Positions 7,610 to 15,198 of a DNA stretch of 34,486 bases are shown piece after piece. The stretch is taken from contig JAQTSD010000014.1 of the NCBI GenBank assembly GCA_028711445.1, positions 1-34,486 of the forward strand. Reading direction: 5' to 3'. Below the pieces are notes generated by a model. That model did not search any database. It saw only the letters and a list, made by a program, of their open reading frames with translations, and had not been told where the DNA came from. The stretch comes from Candidatus Peribacteraceae bacterium. GTDB lineage: Bacteria; Patescibacteriota; Gracilibacteria; Peribacterales; Peribacteraceae. Both the position numbers and the translations under genes were made by a program. Numbering within the stretch: the stretch's first letter is position 1; each line of letters starts with the position of its first letter.

Positions 7610-8348
7610 ACGGAAGAATCACCAGTAATCGGTCTCCCACGATCAAGGTGATAAGGGCACCCGTTACAAGGAAGGGGGCGAAGGCGATATGTGCCTGTCG
7701 ATGTGTCTTTTTTAGAAGAAGGAGTGTCGCTGCCACAACACCCCCAACGATGTAGGAAAGGAGTAACCACAGAATTACATGCCCCGGCGTGGCAAGAAGA
7801 AAGCCGATACCAATCGCAACAAGGATGTCTCCACTGCCAATCCACTTGCCGGAGCTTATGCCCCACTGCAATGCAAATAATGCTGCTCCGAGTGCGGGTG
7901 CAACGATGGAAAAATCTTTCTGAAGGAATGCGAAGAGCGCACAGATAGCGATAAGAGGGATGGTGAGGATATCTGGAATTTCTTTTGTGGATGCATCGAT
8001 CACCGCAATAATAAACAACAGCCATAGAATGGCGGCAAGAAGGATGGCTAAAGGAATTTTTGTCGGCACGAGAAAATACGCAAGAATGAAGAGGAGTGCG
8101 CCTGCTGCTTCGACGAGCGGATAGCGAATGGAAATACGCTTTCGGCAACTGCGACAGTGCCCCTGGAGGATGAGATAACTCACAACGGGGATGAGATCGA
8201 TGATCCTGAGGTGGACTCCGCAGAGGGGGCAGTGAGATCGGCCAGTGATCTTCTCCCCTGTTGGTAAGCGGGCAATGAGTACATTTCCAAAGCTCCCAAA
8301 AACAAGGCCCAAGATGACGAAGAGGACTATGGCAATATCCGATTGCAT
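7608..8348 (-). CDS. pilD: Type IV prepilin peptidase / N-methyltransferase PilD (A24 family)
   Basis: The membrane aspartic protease that cleaves and methylates type IV prepilins. The 246-aa product starts with a hydrophobic helix (IAIVLFVILGLVFGSFGNVLIARLP), the family N-terminal motif. A cytoplasmic loop carries the zinc pair C40-P-L-C43 and C65-R-S-C68, typical of bifunctional enzymes. The two catalytic aspartates are D118 in AVIDASTKEIPD and D174 in GSGDILVAIG. About seven further membrane helices follow. The track ORF begins at 8384, but the ATG at 8348 gives the normal N-terminus and avoids overlap with the upstream gene, whose stop is at 8363. It belongs with pilB and pilC of this window functionally, although in a separate operon. 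Its stop codon overlaps the end of a convergent candidate RNA. Confidence 0.94.
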   Translation of the reverse strand: MQSDIAIVLFVILGLVFGSFGNVLIARLPTGEKITGRSHCPLCGVHLRIIDLIPVVSYLILQGHCRSCRKRISIRYPLVEAAGALLFILAYFLVPTKIPLAILLAAILWLLFIIAVIDASTKEIPDILTIPLIAICALFAFLQKDFSIVAPALGAALFALQWGISSGKWIGSGDILVAIGIGFLLATPGHVILWLLLSYIVGGVVAATLLLLKKTHRQAHIAFAPFLVTGALITLIVGDRLLVILP

Positions 8349-8362
8349 AGGCGGCAGTCTAC

Positions 8363-9019
8363 CTAGAAAATCTCTCCTCTGCACATGATCGCCTTCTTAA
8401 AAAGCTTCCACTGCATAGCGATGGTGAGTACGAATGCGACGAATATCCCGACCCACAACCCGATGCCGGATGCGGGGAGCTGCACTCCTTCTGGCTGCAT
8501 ACGCCACTCTTTGTGGTCACCGACAGAAGCTGTGAATTTCGAAGGGGTTGGAGTATTTGCCTTGTCTTGCCGCACCGTCTCGCGCATGGGGGCAACGACC
8601 GTGGTGTCGGAGGCGGGTGTTTCCTCTGTTGACTCAGCTTCGATACCGGAGGCCTGTGCCATCTGCCCCGGAACAGCCGGCTGATCGAGTGCCTCTTCTG
8701 CCAGTTTTCTCTGTTCATCGGTAAGATTTAGCTGAACATTTTTCGCCCGCTCGGCAATGCGATCAAATGTTTCTGGCGCAGCAAAGTGTTCTGCGATTGT
8801 GCGATTGCGCGCTTCCTGACGCTGGAACTTCACCTGATCGGCTGTCACTTCGTTCACCTCTGCGAATCGTGCATCCGTCGATCCGGAGGGGATCTTCAAA
8901 AGTGCCGTCACACTCGGAGCAACCGCTTGGTATCCCTGATACAAAAGTAGCGCGAACGTTGCGCCCACTATCGCGCCGAGGAGCTGCCGTACCAACGGAA
9001 TATGCAGAAGATTCTTCAT
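8363..9019 (-). CDS. Hypothetical two-TM membrane protein upstream of pilD
   Basis: A 218-aa protein I do not recognise. Visible features: a short N-terminus, then a membrane segment at about residues 10-28 (LLGAIVGATFALLLYQGYQAV), a charged and probably helical region (about 55-115, rich in Glu/Arg/Gln), a low-complexity Thr/Ser/Pro/Ala stretch (about 120-165), and a second membrane segment near the C-terminus (GLWVGIFVAFVLTIAMQW) with a short basic tail. The middle is therefore probably extracytoplasmic. It is transcribed from a good promoter inside the end of the preceding gene, and pilD starts 14 nt after its stop, so the two are probably co-transcribed. A pilus-related function is only suggested by this neighbour. 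Confidence 0.75.
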   Translation of the reverse strand: MKNLLHIPLVRQLLGAIVGATFALLLYQGYQAVAPSVTALLKIPSGSTDARFAEVNEVTADQVKFQRQEARNRTIAEHFAAPETFDRIAERAKNVQLNLTDEQRKLAEEALDQPAVPGQMAQASGIEAESTEETPASDTTVVAPMRETVRQDKANTPTPSKFTASVGDHKEWRMQPEGVQLPASGIGLWVGIFVAFVLTIAMQWKLFKKAIMCRGEIF

Positions 9020-9046
9020 AGAAAGATAAGGATGTGTGTTCGAAAC

Positions 9047-9075
9047 AGTATAGCAGATCTTGCGTTCTATTCCAA
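9047..9075 (-). promoter_or_regulatory. Promoter for the 8363-9019 gene and pilD
   Basis: On the minus strand, TTGGAA (9070-9075) and TATACT (9047-9052) are spaced by 17 nt. The -35 box lies inside the last codons of the upstream cytidylyltransferase gene. The expected start is about 20 nt before the ATG at 9019. Confidence 0.65.
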
Positions 9076-9462
9076 GGAAGCACGACGAACGCTCGATTTG
9101 TAACGATGAGGCTCAAAAGCCGGAAGGCGCTCTATGGCGCAAGGAAAGGCTTCTATTGCCACTCCGGGGGGCAGGGCTTGATCGTAACCCAAAAAGATGA
9201 GATCAGGATGCACTTGCCTTACGGGAGCGAGATAGTCACCTATCTCTCCGAGCATGACATGCGCATCCGGGAAAGCCGCAATGATATTTTGTGCACGCTG
9301 CTCTGCCGACTCGAGAGGAAGATGTCCTTTCCCCTCATGTACAGTCTCATCGTGCGCAACAACAATCCATAAGTCACCATGTTTTCCGGCTTCAGTAAGA
9401 AAGAACCGATGTCCTGGGTGGAGATTGTCGAATGTGCCGAAGACGAGTACGCGCGGCCTCAC
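9067..9462 (-). CDS. Small cytidylyltransferase-family protein (TagD/RibL/FAD-synthetase-like)
   Basis: A 131-aa single-domain nucleotidyltransferase of the cytidylyltransferase superfamily. The N-terminal phosphate-binding motif is VLVFGTFDNLHPGHRFFL, with the HxGH signature HPGH. PDLIFLGYDQ matches the second conserved strand. The usual C-terminal ISTTxIR motif appears as YKSSVRR, a plausible variant. Such enzymes transfer CMP or AMP to glycerol-3-phosphate, FMN, phosphopantetheine or similar substrates; the substrate cannot be decided here. The start is GTG and overlaps the stop of the preceding PP2C-like gene by 4 nt (GTGA), which implies translational coupling. The C-terminal codons also hold the promoter of the next gene. 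Confidence 0.85.
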   Translation of the reverse strand: MRPRVLVFGTFDNLHPGHRFFLTEAGKHGDLWIVVAHDETVHEGKGHLPLESAEQRAQNIIAAFPDAHVMLGEIGDYLAPVRQVHPDLIFLGYDQALPPGVAIEAFPCAIERLPAFEPHRYKSSVRRASLE

Positions 9463-11408
9463 TTGGTCCCCAAATCGATCGAGTACACCCTCTTTTCATC
9501 CATCACATAGAGCCTCTGTTCCTCCGGATCGACATAGAGATCTTTCAGCATACCCACCTGGTCCCCCTGAAGAACAAACTGGCGAATGTAGGAAGCTTCG
9601 CCGGTCTTGCCGCCATCCGTTGCGACGATGACACGACTGCCAGCCGGATCGAGGAAGTAGATATTGCTGTCCATGATCTTGAATACTTTCACTGCGGTTT
9701 TCAGTGCATTCTCAGGTAGATGACGAATGACATACGGTTGTGTCTCCCCACGCAGCAACTTTACGATTTGCCCACCTTCCTTGAGGACATATATATTTCC
9801 ATCGAGCGCGATATCCATCGCACCGGCCAGATCGCCATTGACGTTGTACTCCGCTGGCGCTGCATAGCGATTGGAGAGACGCTCGTATTTGTAAATCTGA
9901 TTATTCTCCGGCGAGAGGATATAGAGGAACCGCAAGTACGTCTTGATTGATTTTCCCGTGATCCACCCGGCGGGGTCCTCGGTTTTCATGGTGGACGGCT
10001 GGCCATTGATCACTTCGATGATGCTGTTTGCCGTTGTCTGGAAGAGAAGTGACTGCATTCGCGCAAAGTAGTTGCCGTTCAAGATAAGCTCTTCATCTGA
10101 AAGGCGCGTGGGCTCATCCACAGAATTGAGCAGGATGCGATAGAGATCTTGTCGATCGTAGACGACGAGCTCTCCGTCTTTGAGCCCGATGAGTCCGCTG
10201 GCGGAGATATCCGCCTTTTTTGCTGCAAGATTGGCTACAACGCGCGGCGGGATGCGCACGATATTGTTTATCTCTTCACTTTTCTGACGAATGCGCTCAA
10301 TAAGATCGAGCGTCTCCGTACGATAGAGTCCGCTCTCATTGTCCATGACCCGCTTCGCCTGTTCCTCCGCACGCTGAAGAATAGCATTTGCAGAATCAAT
10401 ATCGCCTGTGAGACGTCGGTTCTCTGCTGTACGGATATCTGAATCGATCTGAGAAACAAGCTGCTCGAGTTCAGCACTTGTGGAGCTGCGCTGATTGGAC
10501 GTGGCAATATTTACTATCGCCCAAACAACAAGAAAAGTTGCCACCGCACCGGCAAGAAGCAGGAGATGCGCCTTCTTGCGACGCTTGGGATCTTTGAGGT
10601 CACTCAAAATCTTCGTGGGCGCCATGCGGGCGGTCCCGAGCCAACGTGAGGAAGTGATCTTTTCCCAGAGATCTCCCAATCTGGCCCCCAGTGAAGAGAA
10701 AACGGGGCCAATCGCAAAGGATCTCGACCACTTTGCCCCTCGCTGACGCATCGCACGCGGGGGGAGGGGTTTGCTGGGCAAGGCATCGCGCATACGCCGA
10801 TCTTCCACATGAAGAATGGTGAGTGCTGCCCGCTCTTTTTCTGCTTCTAACGCCATCTTGAGTTCATCGAGCATCTGATCGCCACGTGCAGAGATCTGCG
10901 CGAGCTGTGCCGGCGTCACTGTCCGCAGCAATCGTTGTGTGGAGAGTACAACCACATCTCTCGCTTCGAGTTCACCACTCGCAATATGTACGAATGCCGG
11001 GGTGGCCTTGCCACGTGTATACTCCGTGATTTGGCTCGCAGCTCCCGCACGTACAATATATGCCTCTGCACGACCTGCGTGGGACACATGCAGTGTTCCG
11101 TTCGATCCCACAATCGCCACAATCGCATGGATATCCTCCACCGTCTGAGAAACGAGCAAGCCCTTCAGGAGACCATTGAGTTCTTTGAGGGCGCTGTCCA
11201 AGCGATTCGCCGCATCTCCTTCCGTCTCAAGCAATGCATGTTCCACAATGGAGACGTATTCCTTCTCGAGAGTCTTGGCCTCTTGCGGGGCTGCATGAAT
11301 CTGCAGAAGAAGTGCTACCTGTTCGCCCTTGCCCGACTTCAGCGCAAGCGATACCAAGGAAACCCCACTGGCTGTTTTCGTGTGGCCTGTGTGGACAGCA
11401 ATGTCCAT
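9459..11408 (-). CDS. PP2C-like pseudophosphatase, TM helix and C-terminal beta-propeller-like domain
   Basis: A 649-aa protein in three parts. Residues 1-205 resemble the PP2C/SpoIIE phosphatase fold: GTLHVSHAGRAEAYIVRAGAASQITEY aligns by eye with the family strand that normally reads VGDSRAYL, but the metal-binding Asp is absent, and no GDGxGG-like motif is seen. It is thus probably catalytically inactive. Residues 205-275 are a charged linker. One membrane helix lies at about 280-302 (AHLLLLAGAVATFLVVWAIVNI), followed by a helical stretch (about 310-375). The remainder is a repeated beta-rich domain (e.g. YLRFLYILSPENNQIYKYE, DIALDGNIYVLKEGGQIVKL, DLYVDPEEQRLYVMDEK) suggesting a propeller, predicted outside. 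The track starts at 11543; I chose the ATG at 11408 (MDIAVHTGHT) because it begins the domain, though M20 and M23 of the longer frame remain possible. It is coupled to the cytidylyltransferase gene. Confidence 0.78.
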   Translation of the reverse strand: MDIAVHTGHTKTASGVSLVSLALKSGKGEQVALLLQIHAAPQEAKTLEKEYVSIVEHALLETEGDAANRLDSALKELNGLLKGLLVSQTVEDIHAIVAIVGSNGTLHVSHAGRAEAYIVRAGAASQITEYTRGKATPAFVHIASGELEARDVVVLSTQRLLRTVTPAQLAQISARGDQMLDELKMALEAEKERAALTILHVEDRRMRDALPSKPLPPRAMRQRGAKWSRSFAIGPVFSSLGARLGDLWEKITSSRWLGTARMAPTKILSDLKDPKRRKKAHLLLLAGAVATFLVVWAIVNIATSNQRSSTSAELEQLVSQIDSDIRTAENRRLTGDIDSANAILQRAEEQAKRVMDNESGLYRTETLDLIERIRQKSEEINNIVRIPPRVVANLAAKKADISASGLIGLKDGELVVYDRQDLYRILLNSVDEPTRLSDEELILNGNYFARMQSLLFQTTANSIIEVINGQPSTMKTEDPAGWITGKSIKTYLRFLYILSPENNQIYKYERLSNRYAAPAEYNVNGDLAGAMDIALDGNIYVLKEGGQIVKLLRGETQPYVIRHLPENALKTAVKVFKIMDSNIYFLDPAGSRVIVATDGGKTGEASYIRQFVLQGDQVGMLKDLYVDPEEQRLYVMDEKRVYSIDLGTK

Positions 11409-11672
11409 ACAGATTGAGAGGGTACCTTTCTCCTTAATGCGGAGCAAGAGAAACGACAAAGAGAAGAGTGATCTCATCGTCTTCATGCTCAGCGGCAGCC
11501 GCTCTCCAACTGTAACGCATGTGGTATAACTTTTTTGCCACATCTATCCTTTGCCGGGCTCAAGACGGACCCCGAAACGCTCCGAGGAGGCTGGCAGTCT
11601 GTAAAATCCAAAAATTCTAAGTAAAAATTTATTGTAAACAAGCCAAAAAATCGATGTGTCGACATTTGATTG
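11409..11672. other. Intergenic region between the PP2C-like gene and RNase J
   Basis: The 336-nt divergent gap (11409-11744) contains the RNase J promoter at its right end. The open frame of the PP2C-like gene continues to 11543 but reads MWQKSYTTCVTVGERLPLSM..., which does not look like domain sequence. AT-rich patches near 11615-11640 could hold minus-strand promoter elements, but I found no pair with proper spacing that I would trust. No other gene or strong structure is visible. Confidence 0.4.
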
Positions 11673-11701
11673 TTGCCTTTCCCTCTCATGAGGAGTACAG
11701 T
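11673..11701 (+). promoter_or_regulatory. Promoter for RNase J
   Basis: TTGCCT (11673-11678), a 17-nt spacer and TACAGT (11696-11701). The expected start near 11708 gives a leader of about 37 nt before the ATG at 11745. Confidence 0.6.
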
Positions 11702-11744
11702 GTGAGCATCACGGTATTTCCGATTACATTCCAAGAGACAAGAC

Positions 11745-13622
11745 ATGAAGACCGTAGGACAGTGGCTGCAATCCGTTGCGGCCCAGGTGAGTGCAGAGAC
11801 ACCACAGCCCAAACCCCCTCTGCAGGGACAGCCCGAAGGAGCGCCACCCTTAAAAGGCCCTCTTCCTTCTTCTCCTGTGCCACGCCCGCCCTTTCAGCAT
11901 CGCGGCTTGCGGCAACCGCAGCAACAGCGAAAACCTTTCATTTCACAGCAGCGTTCGTGTCCTCTTAGGGTTTACCCTCTTGGCGGCTTCGAACAAATTG
12001 GACGCAACTGTTTCGCCATTGAGGTGGACGGCAGCATCTACATCATCGATTTGGGACTGCAGTTTCCTGACGAGGATATGTTGGGGATCGATTATCTTAT
12101 CCCTGATATCTCGTCGCTTCGTGGGAAGGAGAACCGCATCAAGGCGATCCTCTTCACGCATGGACACCTTGATCACATCGGCGCAGTCCAACATCTGCTG
12201 CCACAACTACACTTTCCACCATGCTATGGCACAAAGCTCACCATGGCTTTTGTGCGGAAGCGCCTTGATGAAGAGAAGCTCACTTCCAAGGCCAATCTCA
12301 ATATCGTTCCCTACAGTAAACGCATCCGCATCGGCAAAGTGGAAGTGGAATTTCTGAAGGTGACACATAGTATTCCTGACTCCGCAGCCATTGCCATTCA
12401 TACACCATATGGCACTATCGTCCACACGGGAGATTTTAAGTTTGATCTGACTCCTGTCAGTGAGCCACCTGCTGATTTCTATAAATTGGCAGAGCTCGGC
12501 AATCGCAATGTGCTCGCAATCATTGCAGATTCAACCAATGCGACGAAGCCCGGATACTCGAAAAGCGAAGCAGAGATCTCCCAAACGCTCCATGAGCTCA
12601 TCCGAGATGCCAAAGGTCGTATCATTATCTCGACTTTCTCGTCCCTCTTAAACCGCATCCAGCAGATCGTCGACCATGCAAAAGACTTCAACCGCAAGGT
12701 CTTCATCTCTGGGCGCAGTATGGAGACAAACGTTGAGATTGCCCAGAATCTTGGCTATCTGAAGGCGCCACGCGGCCTCATCCGCAAGGTGTCCCCGGGC
12801 ATGGACAAGGTGCCTGATAACGAGGTGATCATCATCACAACTGGCAGTCAAGGCGAGGAAATGGCCGGTCTTGCACGCATCGGCCTCGGAACTCACCGGC
12901 ACATCGCCGTCAAAAAAGGAGATACTGTTATCCTGAGTTCCAATCCTATTACGGGAAACGAGCGGGCGATCGCCAAAGTGATCAATAACCTCCATCTGAA
13001 GGGCGCCTTCGTGAAAACAAATGCGGAACTTGCTCTCCACACGACGGGTCATGGTCACCAAAACGACTTACTTCTTATGCATCGCCTCGTTCGTGCACGT
13101 CATATCATCCCCGCTCACGGAGAACCTCATATGCGTTCCGTCCACGCAGATATTGTGAAGACGCTTGGTTACGAAGAGAACCGAATCCATTCGCTCGTGA
13201 ATGGTGAAATCCTTGAATTCGAAGCGAATGGTTCTGTTCGCAAGAGCAAGCAGAAAATCTTCCTCCAAGATGTCATCATCGACGGATACGGCTCTGCTGG
13301 GGAAGGTCATCGAGTGCTCGATGACCGCAAGGTCATGAGTAGCAGCGGCGTTCTTGTTGTTGTCTTCCGCATCTACGCTTCAAGCAAACGCCCTGTAGGG
13401 GACCCGGATGTCCTCTCGCGTGGGCTCATCTACGGCTCCGAACAGACGCAGATCACTCGCGAGGTGATCGAGACTTCCAAGAAGGCCTACGAGGAAGCAC
13501 TCAGCCGCGGTGTAACTGACCGCAAAGAGCTCAAACGAACGATTGGCGGGGCGCTTTCGCGCTACTTCGATCGGAAGCTCGATCGTGAACCGATGGTGAT
13601 CCCCATCTTCATCGAGGTATGA
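11745..13622 (+). CDS. rnj: Ribonuclease J (metallo-beta-lactamase / beta-CASP)
   Basis: RNase J degrades and matures RNA by 5'-exonuclease and endonuclease action in the cytoplasm. The 625-aa product has a Pro/Gln-rich N-terminal extension (about 1-65) not part of the catalytic fold. The core starts CPLRVYPLGGFEQIGRNC. The metal-binding motif is LFTHGHLDHIGA (about 135-146), the next ligands are in VTHSIPDSAA and TGDFKFD, and the beta-CASP region has ADSTNATKPGYSKSE and STFSSLLNRIQQI. Motifs TTGSQGEEMAG and HTTGHGHQNDL...RARHIIPAHGEPHMR follow; the family often has HVSGH, so HTTGH is a mild variant. The C-terminal domain ends near the family length. It has its own promoter and terminator, so is monocistronic. 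Confidence 0.95.
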   Translation: MKTVGQWLQSVAAQVSAETPQPKPPLQGQPEGAPPLKGPLPSSPVPRPPFQHRGLRQPQQQRKPFISQQRSCPLRVYPLGGFEQIGRNCFAIEVDGSIYIIDLGLQFPDEDMLGIDYLIPDISSLRGKENRIKAILFTHGHLDHIGAVQHLLPQLHFPPCYGTKLTMAFVRKRLDEEKLTSKANLNIVPYSKRIRIGKVEVEFLKVTHSIPDSAAIAIHTPYGTIVHTGDFKFDLTPVSEPPADFYKLAELGNRNVLAIIADSTNATKPGYSKSEAEISQTLHELIRDAKGRIIISTFSSLLNRIQQIVDHAKDFNRKVFISGRSMETNVEIAQNLGYLKAPRGLIRKVSPGMDKVPDNEVIIITTGSQGEEMAGLARIGLGTHRHIAVKKGDTVILSSNPITGNERAIAKVINNLHLKGAFVKTNAELALHTTGHGHQNDLLLMHRLVRARHIIPAHGEPHMRSVHADIVKTLGYEENRIHSLVNGEILEFEANGSVRKSKQKIFLQDVIIDGYGSAGEGHRVLDDRKVMSSSGVLVVVFRIYASSKRPVGDPDVLSRGLIYGSEQTQITREVIETSKKAYEEALSRGVTDRKELKRTIGGALSRYFDRKLDREPMVIPIFIEV

Positions 13623-13643
13623 GAATCCTTAAGTGAACAATAG

Positions 13644-13674
13644 AAGCTGCGAACTTTGTGTCCGCAGCTTTTTT
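13644..13674 (+). terminator. Intrinsic terminator after RNase J
   Basis: AAGCTGCG (13644-13651) and CGCAGCTT (13663-13670) form a perfect 8-bp stem with an 11-nt loop, running into six Ts. It lies 21 nt after the RNase J stop. Confidence 0.9.
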
Positions 13675-13710
13675 GTCGAATCATTCGCTTCCACGTATCA
13701 TCGAATCCTC

Positions 13711-14337
13711 ATGCAACCTGCAGCCTTTCTCTTCGATCTCGACGGAACGCTCATCGACTCCCTCCCGCTCTATGAAGAAGCGTACCTTTCTGCGTTTGCT
13801 GCACACGATCTCCCACTGGACATCGAAACCTTCCGCCGCGACATCTACTGCAAAGGCCTGCCTCTGAAGTCCGCACTCGCCCCGCACAAAGCCACGCATC
13901 TCAACAATTCGATCCGTGCCGGACGCGACGCGCACTACGAGCATCTCCTTGCGACGAAACTTCGGTGGTTCCCTGATGTCCTGCCGCTGCTCGAAGCGCT
14001 GCCCCCATCGATACCGCGTGCAATCGTGACGGGGTCTCACCGCTCGTACGTGAAGGCCATCGAGCGATGCCTGCCACTCTCGAAATATTTTCCGACGATC
14101 ATTACCGCGGATGAGATGGATCCGTACTTCAAGCCACATCCGCACGGACTGTTTCTGGCGGCACAAGCCTTGGGCGCGGAACCGCAGCATTGCGTGTATA
14201 TCGGTGACCAGGTGTTTGATATGGAAGCGGCGCGCAATGCTAAAATGGCGAATATTCTGATCGCTCGGGAGTTCACTCCATCCTATGCGAGGGACCATGC
14301 GGATCGTGTCATCACGTCGCTCGGAGAATTGGCCTGA
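13711..14337 (+). CDS. HAD-superfamily hydrolase (beta-phosphoglucomutase/phosphoglycolate phosphatase type)
   Basis: A 208-aa HAD subfamily IA phosphatase. Motif I is FLFDLDGTLIDSLP with the nucleophile and acid/base aspartates, motif II is AIVTGSHRS, the motif III lysine is in YFKPHPHGLFLAA, and motif IV is VYIGDQVFDMEAARNA. A helical cap lies at about residues 15-85. Enzymes of this group dephosphorylate small phospho-metabolites; the substrate is not readable. The track starts at 13633 inside the RNase J terminator; the ATG at 13711 (MQPAAFLFDLDGT) places motif I at its normal distance from the N-terminus. It ends convergently with the unknown gene at 14418. Confidence 0.9.
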   Translation: MQPAAFLFDLDGTLIDSLPLYEEAYLSAFAAHDLPLDIETFRRDIYCKGLPLKSALAPHKATHLNNSIRAGRDAHYEHLLATKLRWFPDVLPLLEALPPSIPRAIVTGSHRSYVKAIERCLPLSKYFPTIITADEMDPYFKPHPHGLFLAAQALGAEPQHCVYIGDQVFDMEAARNAKMANILIAREFTPSYARDHADRVITSLGELA

Positions 14338-14417
14338 CTACGCAAGAAATACGAAAAATCCGGCAGCCTCATCCTGAGACCGCCGGGAGTGCAACCCATT
14401 CCGTTACGAACACGGCA

Positions 14418-15032
14418 TCATGCCCACACGGAGATCCAGCTTCCTTCTGGAATCATCTCCTGGAGCCCGCAGATGTGCAGCTTGCTGCCGGCAACGTAGC
14501 ACATCTGCTTACTCTCGAGATTGCCATCGAGTGCGTAGAACCGCACCGATGAATCTCGATCGTATGCCGGGAAGGCTTTCGAAGCCGCGAGGTAGTGGTA
14601 CATGTCCACATACGATCCGGGGTACCACAGTGGTTCATCCCCGACTGCCTCTGCAATCTCTTCGCCGGGGGCACTCGTGCCTGCTAGCAAGATCGAGAGG
14701 ATCTTTGGCCTGTTGACCGAAGCGTGGGGCAACAGCCACTGCGAAGGATTGAAACCCTTAGGCAGTTGCAGCCACTCCGGGGAAGCCGCACATCGATCCA
14801 CACTGATGGAGATTGGGGAATGCGAGTTCTTCTTCAGGTGATCGATCAGCAGCGGTTCTCCGCGCAATATGCCTCTGGCAATCCTTGCGCAATACGGAGG
14901 ATGGCGCACCAAGAGGTCAAACACATCATCAGGACGACCTCCGGCATCCCTGATCGCTTCTGCCAGGTGTTGCACCACGGCAGTGGCATAATGGAGATCG
15001 CTCACCAATTTGCATCGCAGCCGACGTGGCAT
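14418..15032 (-). CDS. Hypothetical protein, no family recognised
   Basis: A 204-aa soluble protein with no signal peptide or membrane segment. I recognise no domain. Composition is ordinary, with 6 cysteines scattered singly. Visible stretches include LVSDLHYATAVVQHLAEAIRDAGGRPDDVFDLLVRHPPYCARIARGILRGEPLL in the N-terminal helical part and YPGSYVDMYHYLAASKAFPAYDRDSSVRFYALDG later. A real gene is supported by a strong Shine-Dalgarno (AAGGAGAGGAG just before the ATG), one of the few in this window, and by a promoter at 15129-15157. Two copies of CGTGAGTAG lie in its leader. It stands alone between a convergent HAD gene and pyrC. Confidence 0.78.
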   Translation of the reverse strand: MPRRLRCKLVSDLHYATAVVQHLAEAIRDAGGRPDDVFDLLVRHPPYCARIARGILRGEPLLIDHLKKNSHSPISISVDRCAASPEWLQLPKGFNPSQWLLPHASVNRPKILSILLAGTSAPGEEIAEAVGDEPLWYPGSYVDMYHYLAASKAFPAYDRDSSVRFYALDGNLESKQMCYVAGSKLHICGLQEMIPEGSWISVWA

Positions 15033-15053
15033 TTTCTCCTCTCCTTTCTGAGT

Positions 15054-15089
15054 CTACTCACGCACATCAAAGTACGGAGCCTACTCACG
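15054..15089 (-). repeat. Direct repeat in the leader of the 14418-15032 gene
   Basis: On the minus strand CGTGAGTAG occurs twice (15081-15089 and 15054-15062). The similarity extends to CGTGAGTAG-N-CTC, and the copies start 27 nt apart. They lie between the predicted transcription start and the ribosome binding site, so they could be an operator or RNA-level element, or chance. Confidence 0.4.
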
Positions 15090-15128
15090 AAAGTGCCAAA
15101 AGTTGAAAGAGCGGGTTGCACTGTCATT

Positions 15129-15157
15129 GTGATACAGCGACGGTCTTGACAAATCAA
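15129..15157 (-). promoter_or_regulatory. Promoter for the 14418-15032 gene
   Basis: On the minus strand, TTGATT (15152-15157) and TATCAC (15129-15134) are 17 nt apart. The expected leader is about 90 nt and includes the CGTGAGTAG repeats. A TTGACA on the plus strand at 15146-15151 overlaps it but has only a poor -10. Confidence 0.5.
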
Positions 15158-15198
15158 CAAAATAATCAGTAATTTTCATTTAATCTTTTTCCAAATGA

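Noticed and set aside
7495-8148. 217-aa minus-strand ORF
   Set aside because: Alternate frame of pilD running into the candidate sRNA; cysteine- and arginine-rich nonsense.
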